The notes beneath the pieces are model-generated. The model saw only the letters and a program-made list of their open reading frames with translations, was not told where the DNA came from and made no database searches. Both the position numbers and the translations under genes were made by a program. A stretch of DNA of 64,000 nt from Leptospira terpstrae serovar Hualin str. LT 11-33 = ATCC 700639 (GTDB lineage Bacteria; Spirochaetota; Leptospiria; Leptospirales; Leptospiraceae): contig NZ_AOGW02000016.1 in NCBI RefSeq assembly GCF_000332495.1, positions 124,001 through 188,000 on the forward strand, given 5' to 3'. Positions 1 to 8,299 of this stretch are shown here, piece by piece (positions within the stretch are counted from its first letter, which is position 1; every line of letters starts with the position of its first letter).

Positions 1-1403
1 TTGTTTTAGGTGATTCAGGAAATGTAACATCCGTTAAAGTCATTTATGATGTACATTGTTTGCCAGACCTTCGTCCCAATGCAAAACTAAGCATTGCTAA
101 AATCAAAGTCCTTCCTTTCAAAGGACAACCGGAAGCAAAACTTGCAAAATACTTTGAAGAATTAGGAATTAAAGAAGGCCCAGGCAATTTACCTAAAAAA
201 GTCCCCACGGGTTGGTGTTCTTGGTATTATTATTATACTAAAATTGATCAAAAAACCATTTTAGACAACCTAGCAAAAGTTAGAGAATTAAACCTCCCTT
301 TTGAATTTTTTCAAATTGATGATGGGTACCAAAAGGAAATTGGAGACTGGCTTGTTCCCAACGATAAATTTCCCGGTGGGATGCGAATCCTTGCGGATGA
401 AATCAAACGAGTAGGACTCAAACCTGGGATCTGGCTTGCACCCTTTCTTGTTAGAAAAAAATCCGAATTTTTTCGTAAGTATCCAGAAGCAATCCTCAAA
501 GACCAAAATGGAAAACCTGTTCCTGCCATCTACCAACCACTTTGGGGAAGAGGGTATACCTATGCTCTCGACATCACTCACCCCACTGCCCTCGCTTATA
601 TAGAAAAAGTTTTTTCAACTATAGTCAAAGAATGGGGATATCCTTATTTAAAACTGGACTTTCTCTATGCTGGCCTTCTTCCGGGAGATGTGTATAACAA
701 AAGTTTATCGCCACAAGCTAGGTATCGAAATGCATTAGAGCTCATTCGAAAAGTAGTTGGTAAAAATACCTTTTTACTCGGATGCGGTGCACCCATGTTG
801 CCTTCCGTTGGAATTTTTGATGGGATGCGTATCTCTTGTGATGTCGCACCATTTTGGTATCCAGAAAAGTTACGTGTTTTCTTAAAAGATAGAAATGCCC
901 TTTGCACAAGAACAGCTCTAATCAATGACATCACTCGTTCCTCTATGCATAGACATCTTTGGTTGAATGATCCCGATTGCCTTCTTGTTCGCAAAAAAAG
1001 AAATAAAATGAACGAAGCACAAACAAAACTGATGGCTTCCGTCATGGCAGTGTCAGGTGGGATGTTACTCGTATCCGATGATTTAACTAAATTAGAAACA
1101 GATCGTTTGGATCTATTAAAAAAGGCATTCCAACTCAATCGGGAATGCCAAGCCTATACCCCAGTTCCGATTGGTATTTTTCAAGATGAATTCCCACCAG
1201 CCATGTACAATCCTGCTGGATACCTTGGTATTTGGAATCCAACGGAAGAAGAACAAACCATTCGTGCCGCAGTTCCCCAAGGATTAAAAACCAAAGAACC
1301 ATTTTTGGACTTTTGGACAGGTACAATGGTCAACCTAAGGATCATTGGTGGTCATTTTGAAATCACCTTACCTCCCTTTGGATCTGTCGTTGTTGCCGTT
1401 TGA
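1..1403 (+). CDS. Alpha-galactosidase-type glycoside hydrolase (GH36/melibiase clan), 5'-truncated by window edge
   Basis: The reading frame is open from the left edge, so the gene begins outside the window; a TTG at 60 is internal to this open frame. The visible 466 residues look like the C-terminal (beta/alpha)8 part of a retaining GH36 alpha-galactosidase, which releases terminal alpha-linked galactose. Visible landmarks are GWCSWYYYY, the FFQIDDGYQ strand, KLDFLYAG (expected nucleophile Asp, codon 657-659) and SCDVAPFW (expected acid/base Asp, codon 840-842). The end of the chain is a short beta-rich domain. Family-level function is well supported; the substrate (melibiose, raffinose or another galactoside) cannot be read from the sequence. 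No sugar transporter is visible on this side of the gene. Confidence 0.85.
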   Translation, partial: VLGDSGNVTSVKVIYDVHCLPDLRPNAKLSIAKIKVLPFKGQPEAKLAKYFEELGIKEGPGNLPKKVPTGWCSWYYYYTKIDQKTILDNLAKVRELNLPFEFFQIDDGYQKEIGDWLVPNDKFPGGMRILADEIKRVGLKPGIWLAPFLVRKKSEFFRKYPEAILKDQNGKPVPAIYQPLWGRGYTYALDITHPTALAYIEKVFSTIVKEWGYPYLKLDFLYAGLLPGDVYNKSLSPQARYRNALELIRKVVGKNTFLLGCGAPMLPSVGIFDGMRISCDVAPFWYPEKLRVFLKDRNALCTRTALINDITRSSMHRHLWLNDPDCLLVRKKRNKMNEAQTKLMASVMAVSGGMLLVSDDLTKLETDRLDLLKKAFQLNRECQAYTPVPIGIFQDEFPPAMYNPAGYLGIWNPTEEEQTIRAAVPQGLKTKEPFLDFWTGTMVNLRIIGGHFEITLPPFGSVVVAV

Positions 1404-1416
1404 TCGAGAAAATTAA

Positions 1417-1444
1417 TTGACGGTTTAGGGAATTGGCTTAGAAT
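1417..1444 (+). promoter_or_regulatory. Sigma70-type promoter for the lipoprotein gene
   Basis: TTGACG at 1417-1422 and TAGAAT at 1439-1444 are separated by 16 bp. They match the -35 and -10 consensus at five of six positions each. The lipoprotein ATG follows at 1473 with AAGAGG (1461-1466) as ribosome binding site. The promoter starts only 13 bp after the alpha-galactosidase stop, so the lipoprotein appears to be transcribed on its own. Confidence 0.6.
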
Positions 1445-1472
1445 CTTTGCAATTCGTCGTAAGAGGTTTTTT

Positions 1473-1937
1473 ATGCGTATGATTAAACATTTGAGTGTAG
1501 TTTCCGTAATTGCGGTACTTATTTCATTTAACAACTGTTCTTTCTTGGATTCTGCTTCAGGTAGCGTGAGTCGATTAGGTGTATCTGTTTCTGATTCTGC
1601 ATCTGCCCTTGTAAAATCAGTATCGAACAGTATCTCTTCTATTTCTGATGAAGGAAAAGAAAAAGCAATGAACCAATACAAAGAAGATGTAATTGCTAGT
1701 GTTGCATTACAAATTCGTTACGAAAACCAAAAACAAGAATTGGAAAACCAACTATCTTCAATTGCTAAATCACACGGTGTTGTAGCATGGAGATCAAATA
1801 GTGCAACTTACATTGCTATTGGACAGGGATTAAAACAAGCTAATCTTTCTCCTTCTGAAATGAAGATGGTAGCGTCTGACGTTGCAAAACAAAATGCAGT
1901 AGTCGCAAAACTAATCTTAAACGGGTACAATCTATAA
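1473..1937 (+). CDS. Putative lipoprotein of unknown function
   Basis: This encodes 154 residues with a short charged start, a hydrophobic core and a lipobox ending at Cys22 (ISFNNC), so it is probably a lipid-anchored envelope protein. The stretch after the cysteine is rich in Ser, Val and Ala (SASGSVSRLGVSVSDSAS and a similar repeat), typical of a flexible linker or amphipathic segment. The C-terminal half (KQELENQLSS to the end) is predicted helical and charged. I do not recognise a family. It has its own promoter and is followed by a terminator-like hairpin, so it looks monocistronic. ATG at 1473 is favoured over the ATG at 1479 because AAGAGG lies six bases upstream of it. Confidence 0.7.
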   Translation: MRMIKHLSVVSVIAVLISFNNCSFLDSASGSVSRLGVSVSDSASALVKSVSNSISSISDEGKEKAMNQYKEDVIASVALQIRYENQKQELENQLSSIAKSHGVVAWRSNSATYIAIGQGLKQANLSPSEMKMVASDVAKQNAVVAKLILNGYNL

Positions 1938-1950
1938 TCCAGATCGTCTT

Positions 1951-1985
1951 TGGGCGGAACCAAACCGCCCATTCCTTTATTTTTT
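1951..1985 (+). terminator. Hairpin resembling a Rho-independent terminator
   Basis: TGGGCGG (1951-1957) and CCGCCCA (1965-1971) form a perfect 7-bp GC-rich stem with loop AACCAAA. It is followed by the T-rich tract TTCCTTTATTTTTT. It lies 14 bp after the lipoprotein stop. It also lies within the open frame of the downstream DUF4105-type gene, so it either ends the lipoprotein transcript or marks the 5' region of the next gene. Confidence 0.65.
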
Positions 1986-3778
1986 ACCTAACTTTTTTCT
2001 TTTTATTATTTCCCCTACATTCTCAAACTAATTCAAATCCTTATGGTTTTTTATATATAGATTCTAATTCTGGTCAATCCAGTGGCGGACATTCTGCACT
2101 CCGGTTTGGAGATAGAGTTTACCATTTACAATATTCTTTTGAAGATAAAATCTTCCATATTGTTAGAGAACCTTGGCATGACTTTCGATTCCAATATGGA
2201 GTAGTCCAAAATCGAAATATAGAGTTTTACGAGTGGGAATTATCGGACTCTTCAAAACGTCTTTTAAGACAAAAATGGAATGAACTTTATTTGGTTCAGG
2301 AAACTCATATTCAAAACCAAAAAAAGTTAGAAAAGGAATGGGAAATCGCCGAAAATTCATTAGCGAATCAGCGTAACGCTTTGCCAATTTCTGGATTTGG
2401 TTATTTTACAAATATCTTTGATCCTGAATCCCCAATTCCAATGTTATTTTCTTTATCCAAAAATGAAAAAGAAACGTTAAAAAAGTCAATTGCCATTTGG
2501 AATGAAAAATCTAAGACGATTCACCTAACCAATAACAATCCTATTTTACCAAATACAGACTCTCCATATCAACTGATCCGTTCTATTCAAACCAAAACTG
2601 ACCAATTCGATATCACACAGAAAAAAATTTTTGTTCGTAAATTTCTTTTAGATCCTGTATTACTTTATCAACCAGCATTTTTACAATTGGATGGGTCTGA
2701 ATTTAAACTTAGTGAACCAGAAATAAAAATATGGAATCATTATCTTGGCCGGTTGGTCCAAGACTTACGATCCTGCCTATTTCAAGAGGATTGTAATGAA
2801 TGGGAAGAGATGACATTACTCATCAGAATCCTTTACATACAAAATTCCATTACAGAAAAAACCATTGTCTTTCCAAAAAAAAATATGGATGGTTTCCAAT
2901 ACCTTCCTGTTGTCGAATTACCGGAATCGGTTATGGACACCAAACAGAGAGAATATGCTTTGTTATTTGCTTCGAACAAAAAAATCTTTGCTTCTGGATA
3001 TGATCCTATCCATTTTTTCAATTGGGAATCGTTTCTTGTTCGTTACCAAGGATTTTTAGAATCGGGAGTGCCACCAGAGGGAATTGAATTCAATTGGGTA
3101 GGATACAATCCTTATCAAAATTCAGATCGAAACCTGAACCATTTTGACAATTTAGAAATTGAACGAACCGAAAAAAATTATAAAACCTATACAAAGGAAA
3201 TCCAAAATCTCTACTCCTACCACTTGACACATCAAAATTGTACATCGGAACTCTTTCGTTATATGAATGAAATGTTTCCAGAGGGACGTGTAGGAAACGA
3301 AACATTCTGGGATCCATTGTCAAGTCAGGTAGTAAGCCTAAATTTTATTCCAGCAGTGGCCGCATGGAAACTAACATCCAATTCCGGCACCAAACAACGA
3401 AAAGTTTATCCTTCCTACAGAAACCTAAAGAGAAAAAAAATCGCAAACTTTACAGAAAAACATTTTAAAGAAAGTTTTGTCCTGAGTTCTAAAATTTATA
3501 AACAAAACCCAATGGATCATCCCTTTTTATTTTTCACTGAAGAAACAATTTGGAACCGTCCCCTCTTGGGATTGGCAAATACAGTTTTTGGGATTGGCTA
3601 TACAGGAATAGGAGTTTTCAGTGCTCCCTTTGATAAAGGTAGTCGGTTTTCCAAAGGAACAGAGACTGTATTTTATAGCCTTCCTGAACTTGTGTTTTTT
3701 AATATCCGTAAAGGACATTTTCCTTTTATTGCTGCAGAAGAAATACCAAAAGAATATTATTTAAAAGAATCCTTATGA
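1979..3778 (+). CDS. DUF4105/Lnb-type periplasmic protein; start codon non-standard or lost
   Basis: An open frame runs from 1880 to 3778 but has no ATG or GTG, and its first TTG is at 2291, inside the conserved N-terminal domain. Translation from an ATT at 1979 gives a convincing signal peptide (FYLTFFFLLFPLHSQ) and then GGHSALRFGDRVYHLQYS, which resembles the conserved first strand of DUF4105/Lnb N-terminal periplasmic domains. The rest contains YHLTHQNCTSELFRYMNE, resembling the later cysteine/His region of the same family, and hydrophobic segments near the C-terminus (GLANTVFGIGYTGIGVFSAPF). The gene is about 600 codons from ATT. Its end overlaps the next gene by 4 bp (ATGA), so the two are probably translated together. 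Real start could be ATT 1979, ATC 1943 or ATC 1937, or an upstream frame could have been broken. Function is unknown. Confidence 0.6.
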   Translation: MFYLTFFFLLFPLHSQTNSNPYGFLYIDSNSGQSSGGHSALRFGDRVYHLQYSFEDKIFHIVREPWHDFRFQYGVVQNRNIEFYEWELSDSSKRLLRQKWNELYLVQETHIQNQKKLEKEWEIAENSLANQRNALPISGFGYFTNIFDPESPIPMLFSLSKNEKETLKKSIAIWNEKSKTIHLTNNNPILPNTDSPYQLIRSIQTKTDQFDITQKKIFVRKFLLDPVLLYQPAFLQLDGSEFKLSEPEIKIWNHYLGRLVQDLRSCLFQEDCNEWEEMTLLIRILYIQNSITEKTIVFPKKNMDGFQYLPVVELPESVMDTKQREYALLFASNKKIFASGYDPIHFFNWESFLVRYQGFLESGVPPEGIEFNWVGYNPYQNSDRNLNHFDNLEIERTEKNYKTYTKEIQNLYSYHLTHQNCTSELFRYMNEMFPEGRVGNETFWDPLSSQVVSLNFIPAVAAWKLTSNSGTKQRKVYPSYRNLKRKKIANFTEKHFKESFVLSSKIYKQNPMDHPFLFFTEETIWNRPLLGLANTVFGIGYTGIGVFSAPFDKGSRFSKGTETVFYSLPELVFFNIRKGHFPFIAAEEIPKEYYLKESL

Positions 3779-5397
3779 AAACAGCTTTTTTATATCTTCC
3801 TTACCTTTTCCTTTTAGGTTACCAATTTTTTCCCACAAAACCTTGGTTCCTTCCTGGAGAGCCGATTGTTTACATAATCATTTCTATCTTCTTTATCATT
3901 CTTCAATCCTTCTTTCTTTATAAAAAGGAAACTAATCCTCGTTTTGTGACCGAGTGGAAAACCCATATTCCATCCAACTGGATTCTAGCTTTTCTTTTTT
4001 TTATTTGTTTGGTGTTGTTTCCTATTAGGAATATGGATTGGGGTGATGGACTCCTCCTTTTGGAAACCAATCTTTTAGAAACAAAACTCTTCGGGTTCCA
4101 ATTCACCTTGGATGAAATTTTGGAAACTGTCCTTCATAGCCAGGTTTCCAACTTTTTTACATTCCTTGGTTTTCCTGAAGATCCAAGAATTTCTTATACA
4201 TTTTTATCTCAAATAGCAGGGATAGGAATCTTATTCGGTTTTTTGTGGTCTGCAAATAAAAATCATAAATCTAATATTGTTTCCATTCTCATCCTACTTT
4301 CATCAGGTGGAATTTTACTCACCTTTGGTTATGCAGAAAACTATACTTTAGTCACAGCATGCCATCTTCTCTTATATATTTTTGTATCTAGATATGTCCA
4401 AAACCCAAAAGACAACAATCTATTGTTGTATGGAGCCACAACTCTTGTAGCAGTCTCTATGTTATTTCATTTGGTGTCTGGATATTTAGTAATTTTACTT
4501 GTATACGTATGGTATGTTCATTCACCTAAAGATAAAAAACTAAAACACTTACTCATTTGTAGTTTTATTGGATTTGGTATTCTTCTTCCTGGGTTTATAT
4601 ATTTTTTATTCTTCCATGACCCGGCGATCGATAGAAACAGCACACATTTGATCCACCCTCCCTTTTATCCCAAAAGCCGATTGTTATCTTTGAATCATAT
4701 CAAAGAAATCCTCAGTGTTTTGTATTGGAATGCTTCAATCGCTACTTTGTTTTTATTATATCAGTTTTTCTTTTTCAAAAAAGATTGGAAGGCATTTGTT
4801 AAAAGGCCGGAAACAAAAACTACTTTGGTCGCAAGTTTTGCATTTTTTCTCCACGGGTTCTTTCACAATCCTCAGTTAGGATTCCCTGCGGACTGGGACC
4901 TTATGGGATTTTATTGGTTACCCATCACGTTTTTGGCTCATGAGTTTTGGATCCAATCTCAAGAAGTTTCTCTCGAATGGATTCCTGTTTTTATTTTTGG
5001 AACAGTAATTGTGATTTTTTCAGCGGTAACGTTAAACAAAACAAATTCTAATAAAGAAATTCTTTGGGAAGTAACTAAAACAACAATTCAAAGTTATGTG
5101 ACAGAAAACAAATCGTATATAGATAGATTACCAAAAGAAGATAAAAAGTTTTTTGCTAAAGGTGATTTTCTTTTTTACAAAGGAGGAGTGATTACCTCTC
5201 AACTCTGTGATTTTCCTTTAAAAAAAGAAATCATTCGGAAAATGAACTTACACAGAAAAGAATGGAAACATGGATTTGAAACAGGAACTTTCAGGTCCAA
5301 GGAACCACTCGGTCAATTTTTGACCGAAGCTACAAAAACTAATATAGAATATATTAAATCTCTAGAAGTAAATAAGATATGTCATCCGACGCCTTAG
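3775..5397 (+). CDS. Polytopic inner-membrane protein, possibly GT-C-like
   Basis: This encodes 540 residues with roughly ten to twelve hydrophobic segments spread over residues 1-430 and a soluble charged C-terminal tail of about 110 residues. A loop after the third segment carries NMDWGDGLLLLETN, and a later loop has FPADWDLMGFYW. Acidic residues in the first outer loop are reminiscent of GT-C membrane glycosyltransferases, but I cannot confirm that fold. It starts inside the stop of the DUF4105-type gene (ATGA overlap), so the two products likely act together at the cell envelope. Its last 44 bp overlap the 3' end of the convergent response regulator gene. Confidence 0.6.
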   Translation: MKTAFLYLPYLFLLGYQFFPTKPWFLPGEPIVYIIISIFFIILQSFFLYKKETNPRFVTEWKTHIPSNWILAFLFFICLVLFPIRNMDWGDGLLLLETNLLETKLFGFQFTLDEILETVLHSQVSNFFTFLGFPEDPRISYTFLSQIAGIGILFGFLWSANKNHKSNIVSILILLSSGGILLTFGYAENYTLVTACHLLLYIFVSRYVQNPKDNNLLLYGATTLVAVSMLFHLVSGYLVILLVYVWYVHSPKDKKLKHLLICSFIGFGILLPGFIYFLFFHDPAIDRNSTHLIHPPFYPKSRLLSLNHIKEILSVLYWNASIATLFLLYQFFFFKKDWKAFVKRPETKTTLVASFAFFLHGFFHNPQLGFPADWDLMGFYWLPITFLAHEFWIQSQEVSLEWIPVFIFGTVIVIFSAVTLNKTNSNKEILWEVTKTTIQSYVTENKSYIDRLPKEDKKFFAKGDFLFYKGGVITSQLCDFPLKKEIIRKMNLHRKEWKHGFETGTFRSKEPLGQFLTEATKTNIEYIKSLEVNKICHPTP

Positions 5398-6466
5398 AAG
5401 AAGTTTCTAAGTATTGGATATAATTTGAGATCTCAGTTTTCATTCCTTCTACACGAGTCGAACCTCCAGGAAGCTGGATTAAAGTTTGAACCAAAGGATG
5501 GGTGCTAGAAGCAAGTAATCCATCCGAATACAAAAAGAGAATGTCCCCTTCTTCTACTTGGATTTCATTTTCTGCAAATTCCATATCTTTCAGAATTCCT
5601 AAAATTTGACCAGACTGGTCTTGTAAGATCAAAGGAGCTCGACTTTCCTTTTGAAAAACAATGGGAAAGGGATGTCCACCCCTGGCATAAGTGATTTTTT
5701 TCTTAGGATGATCCACAACAATACTAATGGCTGTCATACTATGAGTTCCAATTTCATTACAAAGCTCACCGTTCAATCGAGAAAGTAACTCGGAAGGTGC
5801 CACTGTTGTTGTTCGAGCTAGTTCCTTATGAATCGTTGTCATAAGAATAGCAATCAGGCCAGATGTCACACCATGACCTTCGATATCACCCATCAAAATC
5901 AATGTTTTATCTTCTCCCAAAGGTAAAACTTGAAAAAAATCACCAGATACAAAACTAACAGGTTTTATATCTGCATATATTTTGTGAGCAAGCGAAGGTA
6001 AATTCATTGTTTTTGTTTGAATTTTAGCAGCAAGTCTAAGGTCTCGTTTAATGGACTCATCCATAGACTCTTTATCTTTTAAAAAATTATAATATTCAAA
6101 AGCACGAGAAATCGCAGCTTCAATTGATTTGGTATGAAATGGTTTTAGAATAAAATCAGAAGCTCTGTGATAAAGAGAAGAAACGACAGTTTGTATATCA
6201 TGTTCCCCAGTCATCATAAGAACTTGGGTTTTTGAATCATAAGCTTTGATTTTCGGCAAGAGGTCTAGCCCAGATGTTTGTGGCATATTGACATCTAAAA
6301 ATACGATGGGATTCCTTTCCCCTTCGAAGTATTCCAAACCTTGCAGGGGGTTAGTAAAATACCTTACAAAATAACCCAGTCCATTGATGATGAGTTCAAG
6401 AGTTTCACATATTTCTGTATCATCATCTATGATTAGAATCTCGGGTTTAAAAGAATATTCGGACAT
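5354..6466 (-). CDS. Response regulator fused to PP2C/SpoIIE-type serine phosphatase (RsbU-like)
   Basis: Residues 1-120 are a receiver domain with the acidic pocket IIDDD and phospho-acceptor Asp58 (FLDVNMPQTSG), plus the conserved Thr (MMTGEHD) and Lys (FILKPF). A short helical linker leads to a PP2C/SpoIIE phosphatase domain from about residue 165 to the end, with SGDFFQ, LMGDIEGHGVTSGL and LFLYSDGLL as metal-binding and core motifs. Such proteins normally dephosphorylate an anti-sigma antagonist in a partner-switching cascade controlled by phosphorylation of the receiver. No kinase or anti-anti-sigma gene is adjacent, so its partners lie elsewhere. The stop codon lies within the convergent membrane-protein gene. 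Confidence 0.88.
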   Translation of the reverse strand: MSEYSFKPEILIIDDDTEICETLELIINGLGYFVRYFTNPLQGLEYFEGERNPIVFLDVNMPQTSGLDLLPKIKAYDSKTQVLMMTGEHDIQTVVSSLYHRASDFILKPFHTKSIEAAISRAFEYYNFLKDKESMDESIKRDLRLAAKIQTKTMNLPSLAHKIYADIKPVSFVSGDFFQVLPLGEDKTLILMGDIEGHGVTSGLIAILMTTIHKELARTTTVAPSELLSRLNGELCNEIGTHSMTAISIVVDHPKKKITYARGGHPFPIVFQKESRAPLILQDQSGQILGILKDMEFAENEIQVEEGDILFLYSDGLLASSTHPLVQTLIQLPGGSTRVEGMKTEISNYIQYLETSSKASDDISYLLLEI

Positions 6467-6493
6467 CTACTATATTATCGGCTTTGGTCGGTC

Positions 6494-7309
6494 TTACTTT
6501 GAGACCAATGTGAATTTTAGTTTTTCTTTCACTTCCTCTACTTTCTTAAAATAGGCCTCATGGAAAACCTTTTTCTCCAAATAAACATCGGTACAGGAAA
6601 TCATCTCTCCATATTTCCACTCGTAAGGATCGCCATTTTCATAACGAACTCTGTTCTGGTGGATTTGAGAAGATAAACTACGTAAATTTGTTCCACGAAA
6701 ATTTTTCACAAGAGCACGAAACGTTCCTTCTTTTTCAGGATCAATAAAACGAAATTTGCGAGAAAACAAAACGGCATCATGAAAGTATTCGGGAACATTA
6801 AAGGCACCAGATGTTCCAAGTTTTTTGGAGAGGCCACGTATAAAATCGGTAAATTCGTTTAGAACATTTAAGCCCGGGTATTCTTGTCCAAAGTACAATT
6901 CCTTTTTAAGATCTCCAGGTTCAAAATTAATATTTTGAGTGAGGAGCCAATCAATATAAATCATAGGGAACTGTTCATCGTCACCCTTTAATTGAAATTG
7001 AGAAACTTTCAAACGTGTATGAACTAAGATTTTTCTATTTTCTGATTTTATATAAATTCTATTATCATAATCATTAAGAATTTCTAACTCAATGATAGAG
7101 TTATAAAACCCTCGTTTTTCCACAGCAGTGATTAAACCTGCATTTACTAACATCTGTTCTACTTCGTAATGAGTGAACCTATTAAATAATTTAGGTTCCA
7201 TATTTAATGAAGTATTTAATTCTTTTGATACATCTACTAAAGACAAATCATCTAAATCAAGCCAATCGGATTGGTTTTTCTTTTTGTCTGTAGAGGAAAA
7301 AACTCCCAT
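6494..7309 (-). CDS. Conserved-looking protein of unknown function paired with a deacetylase-fold gene
   Basis: This encodes 271 residues without signal peptide or membrane segments, so it is probably cytoplasmic. It begins with a hydrophilic tail (SSTDKKKNQSD), followed by mixed alpha/beta sequence including a helix-rich part (FNRFTHYEVEQMLVNAGLITAVEKRGFY) and a C-terminal charged helix (YFKKVEEVKEKLKF). I recognise no family. Its ATG shares one base with the stop of the upstream histone-deacetylase-type gene (TAATG), a strong sign of translational coupling. It ends 28 bp before the response regulator gene, on the same strand, so all three may share a transcript. Confidence 0.6.
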   Translation of the reverse strand: MGVFSSTDKKKNQSDWLDLDDLSLVDVSKELNTSLNMEPKLFNRFTHYEVEQMLVNAGLITAVEKRGFYNSIIELEILNDYDNRIYIKSENRKILVHTRLKVSQFQLKGDDEQFPMIYIDWLLTQNINFEPGDLKKELYFGQEYPGLNVLNEFTDFIRGLSKKLGTSGAFNVPEYFHDAVLFSRKFRFIDPEKEGTFRALVKNFRGTNLRSLSSQIHQNRVRYENGDPYEWKYGEMISCTDVYLEKKVFHEAYFKKVEEVKEKLKFTLVSK

Positions 7310-8208
7310 TACTTTTCACCAAATGCAGTGATTGTGTTAAAATGAATTTCAACCGTGTCGCGAAAGTCTCGTGCATAACCGCCCGCAAGAGTCACAACAC
7401 AAGGTACACGCAGCGACTCTGCAAACTTACGAACCATCAAATCTCGTTCTTTCAGACCTTTCATGGAAATTTTTAATTCTCCAAGAGAATCATCTTCATA
7501 AGGATCAGCACCTGCAACATAATAAATTATATGGGAATCAAAATCTTTCTGAATTTGATTTAATGAAGTTTCTAATGTAGTTAGATACTCATCGTCTTTA
7601 GTATTTGGTTCTAAATTCACATCTAAGTTAGATACTTCTTTCTTTGGATAAAGATTACCTTGATGCATCGAAAATGTGAAAACCTTGTCATCATATTGAA
7701 AAATATACGAATTTCCATTACCTTGATGCAAATCTAAGTCAATGATGAGTGCATTTATATTCGGATTTGTTTCTTTTTGTTTCCGTATAGCAATTGCTAC
7801 ATCATTTAAATAACAAAAACCTTCCGCTTTATCCGGAAAACTATGGTGGTATCCTCCGCCCATATTAAAGGCAAATTGAAACTTTTTAGATAGTTCTGCT
7901 GCCATTATGGTGCCGCCAACACCATACATAAAACTTTCCACAATACTTCGATTAAGTGGAAGTTCCGAATACATGGTTCGCGAAGTGTGTTCATAACTAA
8001 ACAAATCATCCAAGTATTCTTTAGTATGAACGAGTTCTAAATCTGCTTCTTCTGCTTTTTTAGGTAGCAAAATGTCCCAAGATGCATATACAGGATCTCT
8101 TTTGACACGATTATAAAGATGAGAATACTTATGAGCCGGGAACACATGACCCGGTAATTCGAGATTGTACGAAGAATGGTAGATGAGAGCGAGTGCATTA
8201 GATGCCAT
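7309..8208 (-). CDS. Histone deacetylase-family (arginase/deacetylase fold) hydrolase
   Basis: This encodes a 299-residue class I/II deacetylase-fold enzyme, Zn-dependent, acting on acetyl-lysine, acetylpolyamines or similar amides. Visible family motifs are GGGYHHSFPDKAEGFCYLND (paired catalytic His residues), LIIDLDLHQGNGN (Zn-binding Asp and His), and AGADPYEDDSLG (third Zn ligand region), with a final GGYARD. A TTG at 8244 would add 12 residues, but the ATG at 8208 is preferred because it places the usual LIYHSSY strand at the N-terminus. It is translationally coupled to the unknown 271-residue protein downstream and divergent from pyk. The substrate is unknown. Confidence 0.85.
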   Translation of the reverse strand: MASNALALIYHSSYNLELPGHVFPAHKYSHLYNRVKRDPVYASWDILLPKKAEEADLELVHTKEYLDDLFSYEHTSRTMYSELPLNRSIVESFMYGVGGTIMAAELSKKFQFAFNMGGGYHHSFPDKAEGFCYLNDVAIAIRKQKETNPNINALIIDLDLHQGNGNSYIFQYDDKVFTFSMHQGNLYPKKEVSNLDVNLEPNTKDDEYLTTLETSLNQIQKDFDSHIIYYVAGADPYEDDSLGELKISMKGLKERDLMVRKFAESLRVPCVVTLAGGYARDFRDTVEIHFNTITAFGEK

Positions 8209-8299
8209 TAAAATGATATTTTTGTTAAAAATGACACAAGTCAATTCAAACCGTACAATTTACTTGCAGGAAAAAACAAAAAAGCTAAGAATAGGGTCT

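Noticed and set aside
665..1138. 157-residue minus-strand ORF inside the alpha-galactosidase gene
   Set aside because: It is antisense to conserved GH36 catalytic motifs and its own translation shows no family features or ribosome binding site.
8183..8299. Longer N-terminus for pyruvate kinase
   Set aside because: It would overlap the start of the divergent deacetylase gene, and the family begins at the MPVDEKIPNKRTKI segment.
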